DNA of 64,000 bases, taken from Kribbella catacumbae DSM 19601 (GTDB lineage: Bacteria > Actinomycetota > Actinomycetes > Propionibacteriales > Kribbellaceae). The first letter of the stretch is position 1. Each line of letters begins with the position of its first letter. The DNA lies in NCBI RefSeq assembly GCF_000372465.1, contig NZ_AQUZ01000025.1:19470-83469 (forward strand), read 5' to 3'. Below, in pieces: positions 1 through 8,692 of the stretch. The notes under the pieces are model-generated. The model was not told the origin of the DNA. It did no database searches and saw nothing but the letters and a program-made list of their open reading frames with translations. A program made the translations under genes and the position numbers.

Positions 1-18
1 GGGGGACGTGGGGTGGGG

Positions 19-690
19 TCAGCGGGCCTTGCGGAGCCAGGTTTCTACGCCGGCTATGTGGGCTGTCATCCAGGCGCGGGCGGCTTCCGAGTCGGCTTGT
101 TCGATGGCGTCGAGGATGGCGGTGTGTTCGGCCAGGGTGCGCTCGACTGCTCCTGCTTCGGTGACGCCGCGCCAGATCCGGGCTCGCTGGGTGGCGCCGG
201 AGATGCCGTCCAGGAGGGAGCAGACGACCGCGTTCCCGCTCGCCTCGGCGATGCCGCGGTGGAAGCGGAGGTCGTTGGCGACCAGCTCGTCGATCGGGGA
301 ATCCGCGGTCAGCTCGCTGGTGAGCAGCCGGAGGCCGGCGAGTTGTTCGCGAGAGATCCGGACCGCCGCGAGCGCCGCGACGCCGGGCTCCAGCAACCGG
401 CGTACCTCGAAGAACTGGAGCACCGAGTCGTCCTGGTGCAGATCGACCATGAAGCTCAAGGCGTCGAGCAGGTGCGCGGAGTCGAGCGAGGTCACGTAGG
501 TGCCGTCGCCGTGCCGTACGTCGAGCACGTTGACCAGGGTGAGCGCTTTCACGGCTTCCCGCAGGGAGTTGCGCGACAACCCCAGCCGCGCGGCGAGGTC
601 CGCCTCCTTGGGCAGCCGGTCACCCGGCCCCAACTCCCCCGAGGTGATCATGTCCTTGATCTTGACGATCGCCTCATCCGTCAACGCCAT
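19..690 (-). CDS. FadR-type GntR transcriptional regulator
   Basis: DNA-binding regulator of 223 residues. The winged helix fills about residues 1-70, and an all-helical FCD effector domain about 85-215. The FCD metal-ligand pattern is visible: Asp and His in NDLRFHRGIAEA and a later His in LAEHTAILDAI. Members dimerise on DNA and release it on binding a small organic acid; the ligand here cannot be read from sequence. No Shine-Dalgarno precedes the ATG. A CATACT hexamer on the minus strand (697-702) would put the transcript start at the A of the ATG, so the mRNA may be leaderless. Genes downstream of it lie outside the window, so its target is unknown. Confidence 0.93.
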   Translation of the reverse strand: MALTDEAIVKIKDMITSGELGPGDRLPKEADLAARLGLSRNSLREAVKALTLVNVLDVRHGDGTYVTSLDSAHLLDALSFMVDLHQDDSVLQFFEVRRLLEPGVAALAAVRISREQLAGLRLLTSELTADSPIDELVANDLRFHRGIAEASGNAVVCSLLDGISGATQRARIWRGVTEAGAVERTLAEHTAILDAIEQADSEAARAWMTAHIAGVETWLRKAR

Positions 691-764
691 CTGGTCAGTA
701 TGCCGCCCGGCCCGCCCTTTGACGCCAGTTGGCTTGAGCAGCGCTGGAGCGGATGATCAGCGGC

Positions 765-1169
765 ATGACCATCGGGTACTCCGGAAAGCCGCTTGCCGCG
801 AAGCTGGGGATCAAGCCGGAGCACACCGTCGTGCTCGACAACGCCCCGGCCGGCTTCGTAATCGACGGGCTGCCCGACGGCACCCGGGTGATCGGCCGGG
901 CCGGGCGGGCGCAGTACGACGTGGTGGTTGCCTTCTGCCCGGATCGCGCCCGGCTGGCCGCGAGGTTGCCAGTCCTGCTGCGGCGGACCGCCACCGCTGG
1001 GATGATCTGGATCGCCTGGCCGAAGCGGGCGTCCGGCGTACCGACCGATCTGGACGAGAACGGGATTCGCGAGCTCGCCCTGCCGCTCGGGGTGGTGGAC
1101 GTGAAGGTGTGTGCCATCGATGCCACCTGGTCCGGGCTCAAACTGGTCCGCCGCCTGGCCAATCGGTGA
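765..1169 (+). CDS. DUF3052 family protein
   Basis: Small cytoplasmic protein of 134 residues from the DUF3052 family, which has no assigned reaction. The family signature is clear: GYSGKPLAAKLGIKP at the N terminus, an IWIAWPKRASG strand in the middle, and VKVCAIDATWSGLKLV at the end. The ATG at 765 was preferred to one at 753 because family members begin just before the GYSG motif and the earlier ATG sits only 3 bases from its GGAG. It is transcribed away from the GntR gene across a 74 bp gap. No signal peptide or membrane segment is seen. Confidence 0.82.
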   Translation: MTIGYSGKPLAAKLGIKPEHTVVLDNAPAGFVIDGLPDGTRVIGRAGRAQYDVVVAFCPDRARLAARLPVLLRRTATAGMIWIAWPKRASGVPTDLDENGIRELALPLGVVDVKVCAIDATWSGLKLVRRLANR

Positions 1170-1582
1170 GAACTGGACTGATCCAGTGAGTGACGTTGGC
1201 CACATTTCTGCCCACCACTGTCCATCACCACCCGCGAGCGAGCACTTGCATACAGTGGCCAGCCCAGCCTGCCGAGCACCCACTGACAGACCGGGAAGCC
1301 CGCTGGAAACCCACCTCTGCAACGAGTCCAGCAGTTCCCCCAGCGTCAGTCCAGTTCCGCGCGACCGGTGCCGGCCGGCCGATCCCTGGAACACCAGCCA
1401 CGACAGTGTTTCAGCCCTCGATCGGTCAACTGACGGGGCGCGAACCACTCGATCGACTGGTCCGGTGATCCCGGGCTGCGGAACAGTTGCGGCAGCTATT
1501 AGCCTTGGCTCGGGAAGTGCCCCATAACTCCCGCAGTCATAACCCGTGGTATCTGACCCGATCGGAAGAGGCGAACTGCCCA
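1170..1582 (+). other. Non-coding leader region upstream of kgd
   Basis: 413 bp without a convincing gene. Reading frames continue upstream of the kgd start into this stretch but show no conserved protein. It presumably carries the kgd promoter and a long 5' leader; no clear -35/-10 pair or riboswitch fold was found by eye. Confidence 0.4.
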
Positions 1583-4500
1583 GTGGCCACCGAGCCATCA
1601 GAAACTAATCCCCTTGCAGCCTTCGGTGCGAACGAATGGCTGGTCGACGAGATGTACGAGAGCTATCTCTCCGATCCCAAGTCGGTCGACCCGGCCTGGT
1701 TGACCTACTTCGAGAGCGACGAGTTCAAGGGGCACGCCCCGGGTGACGCGAAGCCTGCCAAGCAGGCCGACGCTCCCCGTCCCGACGCGGTGTCAGACAA
1801 CAAGACCCCGGAGGCCCCGAGCCGCGGTACTGCGCCCGCCGCTCCGTCCTCCAGCCGGCCCGCAGCCGCGGCCGCCGCAGCCGCGCCCTCCCCGGCAGCG
1901 CCGGCTGCAGCAGCCGCAGTGACCCCGGCCCAGCCGGCAGCCGCCAAGCAGCCCCAGACAGCAGCATCCCCTCAGAAGGCAGCCCCCGCCGCAAGCGGCG
2001 CCCCGACCGGAGGCACGGTGAACCAGCCGCCCAGCGCGCAAGCCAAGCCCGCTCCCGCGACCAGCACGGACGCGGAGCGGAGGATCCTGCGCGGCGCACC
2101 CGCGCGGACCGCGCAGAACATGGAGACCAGCCTCGGGGTCCCGACCGCGACCAGCGTGCGGCAGGTGCCGGTCAAGCTGCTGATCGACAACCGGATCGTC
2201 ATCAACAACCACCTGCGCCGCGCGCGCGGTGGCAAGATCTCCTTCACCCACCTGGTCGGCTGGGCCCTGGTGAGGGCGCTCAAGACGCTGCCCGAGATGA
2301 ACGCGTCGTACGACGAGACCGAGGGCAAGCCGACCCTGGTCCAGCCCGAGCACATCAACCTCGGCCTGGCGATCGACATGCAGAAGCCCGACGGCACCCG
2401 GCAACTGCTGGTCCCGTCGATCAAGGCGACCGAGTCGATGACGTTCGCCGAGTTCTGGATGGCCTACGAGGACGTCGTCCGGCGGGCCCGGGACAACAAG
2501 CTCGCGCTGCCCGACTTCCAGGGCACCACGATCAGCCTGACCAACCCCGGCACGATCGGCACCCAGCACTCGGTACCGCGGCTGATGTCCGGCCAGGGCT
2601 GCATCGTCGGCGTCGGCGCGATGGACTACCCGACGGAGTACCAGGGCGCGGCCGAGGAGACGATGGCCAAGCTCGCGGTCAGCAAGGTGATGACGCTGAC
2701 CTCGACGTACGACCACCGGATCATCCAGGGCGCCCAGTCGGGTGAATTCCTGCGCCGGCTGCACCGGCTGCTGCTCGGCGAGGACGGTTTCTACGACGAG
2801 ATCTTCCAGTCGCTGCGGATCCCGTACGAGCCGATCCGCTGGGCCGCCGACCTCCCGCACAGCCACGAGGAGGACATCAGCAAGCAGGCCCGCATCCTCG
2901 AGCTGATCCACGCCTACCGGGTGCGCGGCCACATCATGGCCGACACGGACCCGCTGGAGTACAAGCAGCGCAGCCACCCCGACCTGGACGTCGCCACCCA
3001 CGGGCTGACCCTGTGGGACCTGGACCGCGAGTTCGCCACCGGCTCCTTCGGGGCGCAGAGCGACCGCCGGTTCCTGAAGCTGCGCGACATCCTCGGCATC
3101 CTGCGCGACTCGTACTGCCGTACCACCGGTATCGAGTACATGCACATCCAGGACCCCGAGCAGCGCAAGTGGATCCAGGAGCGGATCGAGCGGCCGCACA
3201 CCAAGCCGCCGCGCGAGGAGCAGCTGCGGATCCTGGCCAAGCTGAACGAGGCCGAGGCGTTCGAGACCTTCCTGCAGACCAAGTACGTCGGCCAGAAGCG
3301 GTTCTCGCTGGAAGGCGGCGAGACCACCATCCCGCTGCTCGACGAGCTGTGCGAGGAGGCCGCCGGCGCCGGGCTGGACGAGGTCACCATCGGGATGGCG
3401 CACCGCGGCCGGCTGAACGTGCTGGCCAACATCGTCGGCAAGTCGTACGGGCAGATCTTCCGCGAGTTCGACGGCAACATCGACCCGCGCACGGTCCAGG
3501 GCTCCGGCGACGTGAAGTACCACCTGGGCGCCGAGGGCGAGTTCGTCTCGGAGTTCGGCGACAAGATCAAGGTGTCGGTCGCGGCGAACCCGTCCCACCT
3601 GGAGACCGTCGACCCGGTGCTGGAGGGCATCGTCCGGGCCAAGCAGGACATCCTCGACCAGGGCGCGACCTTCCCGGTCCTGCCGGTGCTCGTCCACGGT
3701 GACGCGGCCTTCGCAGGCCAGGGTGTCGTGGCCGAGACGCTGAACCTGTCCCAGCTGCGCGGCTACCGCACCGGCGGCACGATCCACGTGATCGTCAACA
3801 ACCAGGTCGGCTTCACCACCTCGCCGGCCTCGTCGCGTTCGTCGATGTACTGCACCGACGTCGCGCGGATGGTCCAGGCGCCGATCTTCCACGTGAACGG
3901 CGACGACCCCGAGGCCTGCATCCGGGTCGCGGACCTGGCCTTCGAGTACCGCCAGGCGTTCAACAAGGACGTCGTCATCGACCTGGTCTGCTACCGCCGC
4001 CGCGGTCACAACGAAGGCGACGACCCGAGCTTCACCCAGCCGCTGATGTACGACCTGATCGAGCAGAAGCGGTCCGTCCGCAAGCTCTACACCGAGGCCC
4101 TGATCGGCCGTGGCGACATCACGGTCGAAGAGGCCGAGCAGGCGATGCGCGACTTCCAGCAGCGGCTGGAGCGGGTATTCACCGAAGTACGGGAGGCGAA
4201 GAGCCAGCCGGACACGCCGGCGCCGTACGTGACCGTCCCGGTCTACCCCGACAAGCCGGAGGGTCCGGACGCGACCGCGACCACCCCCGAGGTGCTGAAG
4301 AAGATCGCCGACGCGTACACGACGCTGCCGGAGGGCTTCACCGCGCACCCGAAGGTGATGCCGCAGCTGCAGCGCCGGGCCGGCGCGATCACGCAGGGCC
4401 CGGTCGACTGGGCCAGCGCGGAGATCACCGCCTTCGGTTCGCTGCTGCTGGCTGGGCGGCCAGTCCGGCTCGCGGGGCAGGACAGCAGGCGCGGCACGTT

Positions 4501-5434
4501 CGTCCAGCGGTTCGCCGCGGTCATCGACCGGGTCAACGGCCAGGACTACGTCCCGCTGCAGAACCTGGAGGAGGGACAGGCGAACTTCTACGTCTATGAC
4601 TCGCTGCTCAGCGAGTACGCCGCGCTCGGCTTCGAGTACGGGTACTCCGTGGCGCGGCCGGACGCGCTGGTGCTCTGGGAGGCGCAGTTCGGCGACTTCG
4701 TCAACGGCGCCCAGACCATCATCGACGAGTACATCTCGGCCGGTGAGGCGAAGTGGGGCCAGAAGTCCGGTGTCGTGCTGCTGCTGCCGCACGGGTACGA
4801 GGGCCAGGGCCCGGACCACTCGTCGGCCCGGATCGAGCGGTTCATGGCGTTGTGCGCCGAGAACGCGATGACGGTGGCCCAGCCGTCCACGCCGGCGTCG
4901 TACTTCCACCTGCTGCGGCGGCACACGCTGCAGGAGGAGCACAACCCGCTGATCGTCTTCACGCCGAAGCAACTGCTCCGGTTGAAGACCGCGGTGTCGC
5001 AGCCGGAGGAGCTGACCAGCGGTACGTTCCGCCCGGTGCTGAACGACCCGGAGGCCGAGCAGAACCCGGCGACCGTGGAGCGGCTCATCCTCACCTCGGG
5101 CCGGATCAGCTACGACCTGCTGGCCGAGCGCAAGAAGGCCGAGCCGGACAAGATCAGTACGGCGATCCTGCGGGTCGAGCAGCTCTACCCGCTGGCGTCG
5201 GAGGAGATCAAGGCCGAGTTGGCGAAGTACCCGAATCTGCAGGAGATCCGCTGGGTGCAGGACGAGCCGGCGAACCAGGGCCCGTGGCCGTTCATGGCGC
5301 TGAACCTGACCGAGCACCTGGGCGGCAAGCCGTTCTACCGGGTCTCCCGGCCGGCCATGTCCGCGCCGTCGGTCGGCTCGATGGGCGTGCACACCGGCGA
5401 GAACGCGACGCTGATGAAGCAGGCTTTCAGCTGA
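1583..5434 (+). CDS. kgd: Multifunctional 2-oxoglutarate decarboxylase/dehydrogenase (Kgd)
   Basis: Actinobacterial fusion of the E1 and E2 parts of 2-oxoglutarate dehydrogenase, 1283 residues; mycobacterial Kgd is about 1230. It decarboxylates 2-oxoglutarate with thiamine diphosphate at the TCA cycle branch point. Order: short E1 N-terminal segment (ANEWLVDEMYESYL), a long Ala/Pro linker (about residues 55-170), an E2 acyltransferase domain without lipoyl domain (catalytic DHRIIQG, His378), then the E1 domain with thiamine-site motifs MAHRGRLNVL (about 605-614) and HGDAAFAGQG (His705), and a transketolase-like C-terminal part. GTG 1583 was chosen because family homology starts just after it and GGAAG lies upstream; longer TTG-started readings add unconserved residues. 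In mycobacteria this enzyme is held by GarA; no garA gene is in the window. Confidence 0.97.
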   Translation: MATEPSETNPLAAFGANEWLVDEMYESYLSDPKSVDPAWLTYFESDEFKGHAPGDAKPAKQADAPRPDAVSDNKTPEAPSRGTAPAAPSSSRPAAAAAAAAPSPAAPAAAAAVTPAQPAAAKQPQTAASPQKAAPAASGAPTGGTVNQPPSAQAKPAPATSTDAERRILRGAPARTAQNMETSLGVPTATSVRQVPVKLLIDNRIVINNHLRRARGGKISFTHLVGWALVRALKTLPEMNASYDETEGKPTLVQPEHINLGLAIDMQKPDGTRQLLVPSIKATESMTFAEFWMAYEDVVRRARDNKLALPDFQGTTISLTNPGTIGTQHSVPRLMSGQGCIVGVGAMDYPTEYQGAAEETMAKLAVSKVMTLTSTYDHRIIQGAQSGEFLRRLHRLLLGEDGFYDEIFQSLRIPYEPIRWAADLPHSHEEDISKQARILELIHAYRVRGHIMADTDPLEYKQRSHPDLDVATHGLTLWDLDREFATGSFGAQSDRRFLKLRDILGILRDSYCRTTGIEYMHIQDPEQRKWIQERIERPHTKPPREEQLRILAKLNEAEAFETFLQTKYVGQKRFSLEGGETTIPLLDELCEEAAGAGLDEVTIGMAHRGRLNVLANIVGKSYGQIFREFDGNIDPRTVQGSGDVKYHLGAEGEFVSEFGDKIKVSVAANPSHLETVDPVLEGIVRAKQDILDQGATFPVLPVLVHGDAAFAGQGVVAETLNLSQLRGYRTGGTIHVIVNNQVGFTTSPASSRSSMYCTDVARMVQAPIFHVNGDDPEACIRVADLAFEYRQAFNKDVVIDLVCYRRRGHNEGDDPSFTQPLMYDLIEQKRSVRKLYTEALIGRGDITVEEAEQAMRDFQQRLERVFTEVREAKSQPDTPAPYVTVPVYPDKPEGPDATATTPEVLKKIADAYTTLPEGFTAHPKVMPQLQRRAGAITQGPVDWASAEITAFGSLLLAGRPVRLAGQDSRRGTFVQRFAAVIDRVNGQDYVPLQNLEEGQANFYVYDSLLSEYAALGFEYGYSVARPDALVLWEAQFGDFVNGAQTIIDEYISAGEAKWGQKSGVVLLLPHGYEGQGPDHSSARIERFMALCAENAMTVAQPSTPASYFHLLRRHTLQEEHNPLIVFTPKQLLRLKTAVSQPEELTSGTFRPVLNDPEAEQNPATVERLILTSGRISYDLLAERKKAEPDKISTAILRVEQLYPLASEEIKAELAKYPNLQEIRWVQDEPANQGPWPFMALNLTEHLGGKPFYRVSRPAMSAPSVGSMGVHTGENATLMKQAFS

Positions 5435-5435
5435 C

Positions 5436-5612
5436 GTGTACTTCACCGACAGAGGGATCGAGGAGCTCGAGGGCCGGCGGGGCGAGGAAGAAGTCCCGTT
5501 GGCCTGGGTCGCGGAACGGCTGCGCGAGTTCGTCGACCTGAACCCCGACTTCGAAACCCCGATCGAACGCTTCGCCACCTGGCTGGCCAGGCTGGACGAC
5601 GAGGACGACTAG
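5436..5612 (+). CDS. DUF6104 small protein
   Basis: 58-residue acidic protein starting at GTG one base after the kgd stop codon. It begins MYFTDRGIEELEGRRGEEEV and ends FATWLARLDDEDD, matching the small DUF6104 family found next to kgd in many actinomycetes. Function is unknown. The near-overlap implies co-translation with kgd, so a role tied to that enzyme is a fair guess but only a guess. Confidence 0.85.
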   Translation: MYFTDRGIEELEGRRGEEEVPLAWVAERLREFVDLNPDFETPIERFATWLARLDDEDD

Positions 5613-5616
5613 CCCC

Positions 5617-6339
5617 ATGCCCTTCGCCGATCACCCGGTACGCCGGGTTGCCGCGGCGGAGGGCATCAGCGTTTCCCAGACCTGGCCGCACACCATCCCG
5701 GCCGTGCGGCAACTGCTGACCGACGGTATGGACCTGGGCCCCGGCGTCACCTTCCTGGTCGGCGAGAACGGCGCGGGCAAGTCCACCCTGGTCGAGGCGA
5801 TCGCGATTGCCTTCGGCATGTCACCCGAGGGCGGCTCGACGGGTGCACGGCTGACCACTCGCGAGACGGAGTCGTCACTGGCCACCCAGATCCGGCTCAC
5901 CCGCGGCGTCGGCGCCGCCCGCTGGGGCTTCTTCCTTCGCGCGGAGACCATGCACGGCTACTACACCTATCTCGAGCAGAACCCGGGCCCACGCAGCGAC
6001 CCGAACTTCCACGAACTGAGCCACGGCGAAGGCTTCCTGGAAGTGCTCCGCAGCCGGTTCGACAGCCCCGGCCTCTATTGCCTCGACGAACCCGAGTCCG
6101 CCTTGTCGTTCTCCTCCAGCCTCGCCCTGGTCGGCGTGCTGAACGAACTCGCCGTCGGCGGCGCCCAGGTCATCTGCGCGACCCACTCCCCCGTGGTCTG
6201 CTCACTCCCCGGCGCCGCGATCCTCGAGGTCGGCGACTGGGGCATCCGCTCAACCACCTGGGCAGAGCTCGAGCTCGTCCAGAACTGGCGCGCCTACCTG
6301 GAAGCTCCCGAGCGCTACCTACGCCACGTACTCGACTGA
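5617..6339 (+). CDS. AAA family ATPase (ABC/SMC-type P-loop NTPase)
   Basis: 240-residue soluble ATPase. Visible motifs are Walker A GENGAGKST (residues 49-57), an ABC-like signature LSHGEGF (134-140), Walker B LYCLDEPES (153-161), and a C-terminal switch region ICATHSPVV. The spacing between Walker A and signature is short, with no coiled-coil arm, as in the compact single-domain AAA ATPases related to RecF/OLD. It follows DUF6104 by 4 bp and so ends a kgd operon of three genes. The substrate is unknown. There is no adjacent nuclease gene to suggest an OLD-type defence pair. Confidence 0.85.
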   Translation: MPFADHPVRRVAAAEGISVSQTWPHTIPAVRQLLTDGMDLGPGVTFLVGENGAGKSTLVEAIAIAFGMSPEGGSTGARLTTRETESSLATQIRLTRGVGAARWGFFLRAETMHGYYTYLEQNPGPRSDPNFHELSHGEGFLEVLRSRFDSPGLYCLDEPESALSFSSSLALVGVLNELAVGGAQVICATHSPVVCSLPGAAILEVGDWGIRSTTWAELELVQNWRAYLEAPERYLRHVLD

Positions 6340-6420
6340 GGCACACGCTGACTGGCGGGTTGTGGGACCGATGCGGGTTGCAGGGCCTGTTGCGGATTGG
6401 CTCGGCAGCGACCGGTTGAC

Positions 6421-6522
6421 TGTCCCGACCGACAGGACATAGTCGGCCACTCGGCCGGGCGCTACGCTCACGCAGGCGCCGGCCGGCCGCAGTACAGGCA
6501 CTATGTCCTGTCGGTCGGGACA
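6421..6522. repeat. Dispersed hairpin repeat, family A, copy 1
   Basis: 102 bp element with perfect 23 bp inverted arms (6421-6443 and 6500-6522) around a 56 bp centre. The left arm starts TGTCCCGACCGACAGG. A second element of the same total length, arm length and centre length lies at 56830-56931 in the opposite orientation; the centres agree at about 38 of 56 positions and share CGTGAGCGT at the same offset. It sits between the 3' ends of two convergent genes. Confidence 0.9.
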
Positions 6523-6528
6523 CTGCAC

Positions 6529-6882
6529 CTAGTCCGTGTGCGGCGGGCGGCGGCGTAGTGGCGGGTCGGGGGCCAGGGAGCCGTCGGGGGCGATGTGCTC
6601 GAAGATCTGGTCGACCAGGTTAAGTACGTGCGGGTCGTCGACGGTGTAGATGTGCCGGCGGCCGTCGCGGCGGGCCGTGATGATGCCAGCCAGCCGGAGC
6701 TTGCCGAGGTGCTGGCTGGCGGTGGCGATGCTCACGCCGACGCGCTCGGCCAGGGTGCCGACGTCGTACTCGCCCTGGGCGGCGAGGGAGACCAGGTGCA
6801 GCCGGACGGGCGCCGAGAGCATCGCGAAGGTGCTGGCGGCGGAGTCGAGCTGTGCTCGCGTCGGTTCCGGGGGTGTCGTCAT
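6529..6882 (-). CDS. ArsR/SmtB family transcriptional regulator
   Basis: 117-residue winged-helix repressor. The ArsR fold is seen in FAMLSAPVRLHLVSLAAQGEYDVGTL (broken here as FAMLSAPVRLHL and AAQGEYDVGTL), the recognition helix VSIATASQHLGKLRLAGI, and the wing ARRDGRRHIYTV. The sequence ends in a Pro/Arg tail with a His. ATG 6882 gives the family length; longer readings upstream are unconserved. No cysteine pair is obvious in the metal-binding helix, so a metal ligand set of Asp/His type or another signal is possible. It faces a cation exchanger gene with a palindromic operator between them, which suggests it represses that gene and probably itself. Confidence 0.92.
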   Translation of the reverse strand: MTTPPEPTRAQLDSAASTFAMLSAPVRLHLVSLAAQGEYDVGTLAERVGVSIATASQHLGKLRLAGIITARRDGRRHIYTVDDPHVLNLVDQIFEHIAPDGSLAPDPPLRRRPPHTD

Positions 6883-6949
6883 TGCGCAGTCATTGTGACC
6901 GCTGAGGAGGTCCCGTGGAACGCGGCAGGCCGTGGGTGAGGACGGTCTC

Positions 6950-6973
6950 ATACTTGCGCAATTGCGAAAGTAT
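6950..6973. promoter_or_regulatory. Palindromic operator between arsR and the exchanger gene
   Basis: 24 bp near-perfect palindrome centred on GCAATTGC: left half ATACTTGCGCAA, right half TTGCGAAAGTAT, 2 mismatched positions per strand comparison. It lies 67 bp upstream of the arsR start and 24 bp upstream of the exchanger GTG. Its size and AT-containing centre fit an ArsR-family binding site, and its place would block both divergent promoters. Confidence 0.7.
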
Positions 6974-6997
6974 CGAAATGGTGAGATTCTTGACCCT

Positions 6998-8230
6998 GTG
7001 ATCAGAGCCCTCCGCCCCGTGTTTCTCTGCCTGCTGGCGGCAGTCCCGGCTGTCGCGCTCAGGCTCGGCGGGGTGCATCCGGCGGCTCCGGTGGCCATCG
7101 TCATCTTCGGTTTCGGAGTGGTCGCCGCATCGTTCGTGCTGGCCTGGGCGGCCGAGGCGGCCGAGGTCGACATCTCCGGTGGCCTGGCGATCGCGCTGCT
7201 CGCGGTGATCGCCGTCCTGCCGGAGTACGCGGTGGATCTGTACTTCGCCCACACGGCCGGCAGCCAGCCGGAGTACGTCGCCTACGCCGCCGCGAACATG
7301 ACCGGCTCCAACCGCTTGCTGCTCGGCCTCGGCTGGTCCAGCGTCGTCCTGATCAGCCTGTACGTCGCCAGCAAGCGCAGCGGGCAGACCATCAAGGCCC
7401 TGGTGCTCGAGTCGGGCTACCGTCGCGAGTTGGGCTTCCTGGCGATCGCCAGCGTGGTCGCGTTCATCATCCCGATGACCGGGCAGATCCACCTGCTGCT
7501 GGGCATCGCCCTGCTGGCCTTCTTCGGGTACTACCTCTGGCGAGCTGCCGCATCGGACCACACCGACGAGCCGAAGCTGATCGGACCGGCTGCGCGGATC
7601 GGTGGGCTCGGCAAGGTCCAGCGGCGGGTCGCTGTGATCTCGATGTTCCTGGTGGCGGCCGGGGTGATCCTGTTGTCGGCAGAGCCGTTCGCTGACTCCC
7701 TGGTCGACGGCGGGCGCACGCTGGGCATCGACCAGTTCCTGCTTGTGCAGTGGCTGGCTCCACTGGCGTCTGAGGCGCCGGAGTTCATCGTGGCGATCCT
7801 GTTCGCATGGCGCGGCAAGGGAGCCGCTGCTCTCGGCCTGCTGATCTCCGCGAAGGTCAACCAGTGGACCCTGCTGATCGGCAGCCTCCCGATCGCCTAC
7901 GGCATCGGCGGCGGCCCTGCTGCTCTGCCACTGGACGGGCGGCAGGTTGAGGAGTTCCTGCTGACCGCGACTCAGACAGTGCTGGGCCTGGCCGTCCTGC
8001 TGAGCCTGCGCTTCCCCCGCTGGGCCGCCTGGACGTTGCTGGGCTTGTTCGCCTTGCAGTTCGCAGTACCGGGGCAGACCGGCCGCTACGTCCTGTCGGG
8101 CATCTACATGGCCATGGCGATCGCAGCACTCATCTACAACCGGCAGTACGTCGTAGCGACCGTAACGTCACCGTTCCGCCGCACCCCGAAGGTTGCAGCG
8201 GAACGGCAGAAGGAACTGGCCGGGGTCTAG
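6998..8230 (+). CDS. Sodium/calcium exchanger family (CaCA) membrane protein
   Basis: 410-residue polytopic membrane protein with about 10-11 hydrophobic helices in two halves. The paired alpha-repeat signatures of the CaCA superfamily are recognisable: VLPEYAVDLYFA and NMTGSNRLLLGLGW in the first half, SEAPEFIVAILFAWRG with SAKVNQWTLLIGSLP in the second; the conserved acidic residues are the two Glu. It should exchange Ca2+ or a related cation against H+ or Na+. GTG 6998 was chosen because earlier in-frame starts would lie inside or before the operator at 6950-6973; GGTGAG is 12 bases upstream. Its regulation by the divergent ArsR protein is inferred from position. Confidence 0.88.
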   Translation: MIRALRPVFLCLLAAVPAVALRLGGVHPAAPVAIVIFGFGVVAASFVLAWAAEAAEVDISGGLAIALLAVIAVLPEYAVDLYFAHTAGSQPEYVAYAAANMTGSNRLLLGLGWSSVVLISLYVASKRSGQTIKALVLESGYRRELGFLAIASVVAFIIPMTGQIHLLLGIALLAFFGYYLWRAAASDHTDEPKLIGPAARIGGLGKVQRRVAVISMFLVAAGVILLSAEPFADSLVDGGRTLGIDQFLLVQWLAPLASEAPEFIVAILFAWRGKGAAALGLLISAKVNQWTLLIGSLPIAYGIGGGPAALPLDGRQVEEFLLTATQTVLGLAVLLSLRFPRWAAWTLLGLFALQFAVPGQTGRYVLSGIYMAMAIAALIYNRQYVVATVTSPFRRTPKVAAERQKELAGV

Positions 8231-8526
8231 CTCGCCTGCTGCTCCGCCACCAGAGGAGTCGGGGTGCGGCGCTCCTGCGGACCGGGGCGGCCACGGCGGC
8301 GGCCGGAGAGGAACTTCTCCCCGGCGGCGGTGCCGGTGAACTTGGTCCGGCGGGCCCACTCACGGCACTCCTCGATCACCGGGCACGCGGTCAGGCAGAC
8401 CGCCTGCGCCTTGCGCTGCTCCCAGCCACTCGCGCTCTCGTCGTACGCCGGCGCCTGGCCGATACAGGCCGCGCGCATCATCCAGCGGTCGGCGGGGTCG
8501 GCGATCACCGTCAAGGTCGGCCTCAT
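8227..8526 (-). CDS. WhiB-family iron-sulfur regulator
   Basis: 99-residue Wbl protein with the four cluster cysteines at C21, C44, C48 and C54 (the pair ordered CLTACPVIEEC). The usual G-[VI]-W-G-G turn is missing; KFTGTAAGEKF stands in its place, followed by a basic tail with SGRRRGRPG, an AT-hook-like motif. Wbl proteins bind a [4Fe-4S] cluster and usually act with the primary sigma factor. The start has GGAGGG 4 bases upstream. The stop codon shares a CTAG with the stop of the convergent exchanger gene. Which Wbl class it belongs to cannot be fixed by eye; it is not the WhiB1 type found at 18.8 kb. Confidence 0.9.
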   Translation of the reverse strand: MRPTLTVIADPADRWMMRAACIGQAPAYDESASGWEQRKAQAVCLTACPVIEECREWARRTKFTGTAAGEKFLSGRRRGRPGPQERRTPTPLVAEQQAS

Positions 8527-8692
8527 GGGCCCTCCTGCTCAATCATCGATCAGGCGGATCGAACCTGTGGGGGTTTCCCGCGGTGAGACCAGCCTGCGGC
8601 ACCCTCGTTGCCCCGGTGCGACGGAAATGTTTCAGGGAGGAAACGTCAGCGCCACGCACTGTCACATCAGTGCCGCTGTCACCAGCTCACGC

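Noticed and set aside
1170..1582. Riboswitch in the kgd leader
   Set aside because: No conserved riboswitch core or strong stem series could be identified by eye.
1793..5578. 1261-codon open frame antisense to kgd
   Set aside because: High third-position GC leaves antisense frames open; its protein is low-complexity, rich in Arg, Leu and Asp, and matches no family, while the plus strand encodes a full Kgd.
5617..6339. AAA ATPase as part of an OLD-type phage defence pair
   Set aside because: The ATPase lacks a Toprim domain and no helicase or nuclease gene adjoins it; it is tied to the kgd operon instead.
6421..6522. Family A hairpin as an ordinary intrinsic terminator
   Set aside because: It has no T-run, the loop of 56 bases is far too long, and the arms recur almost unchanged at 56.8 kb.
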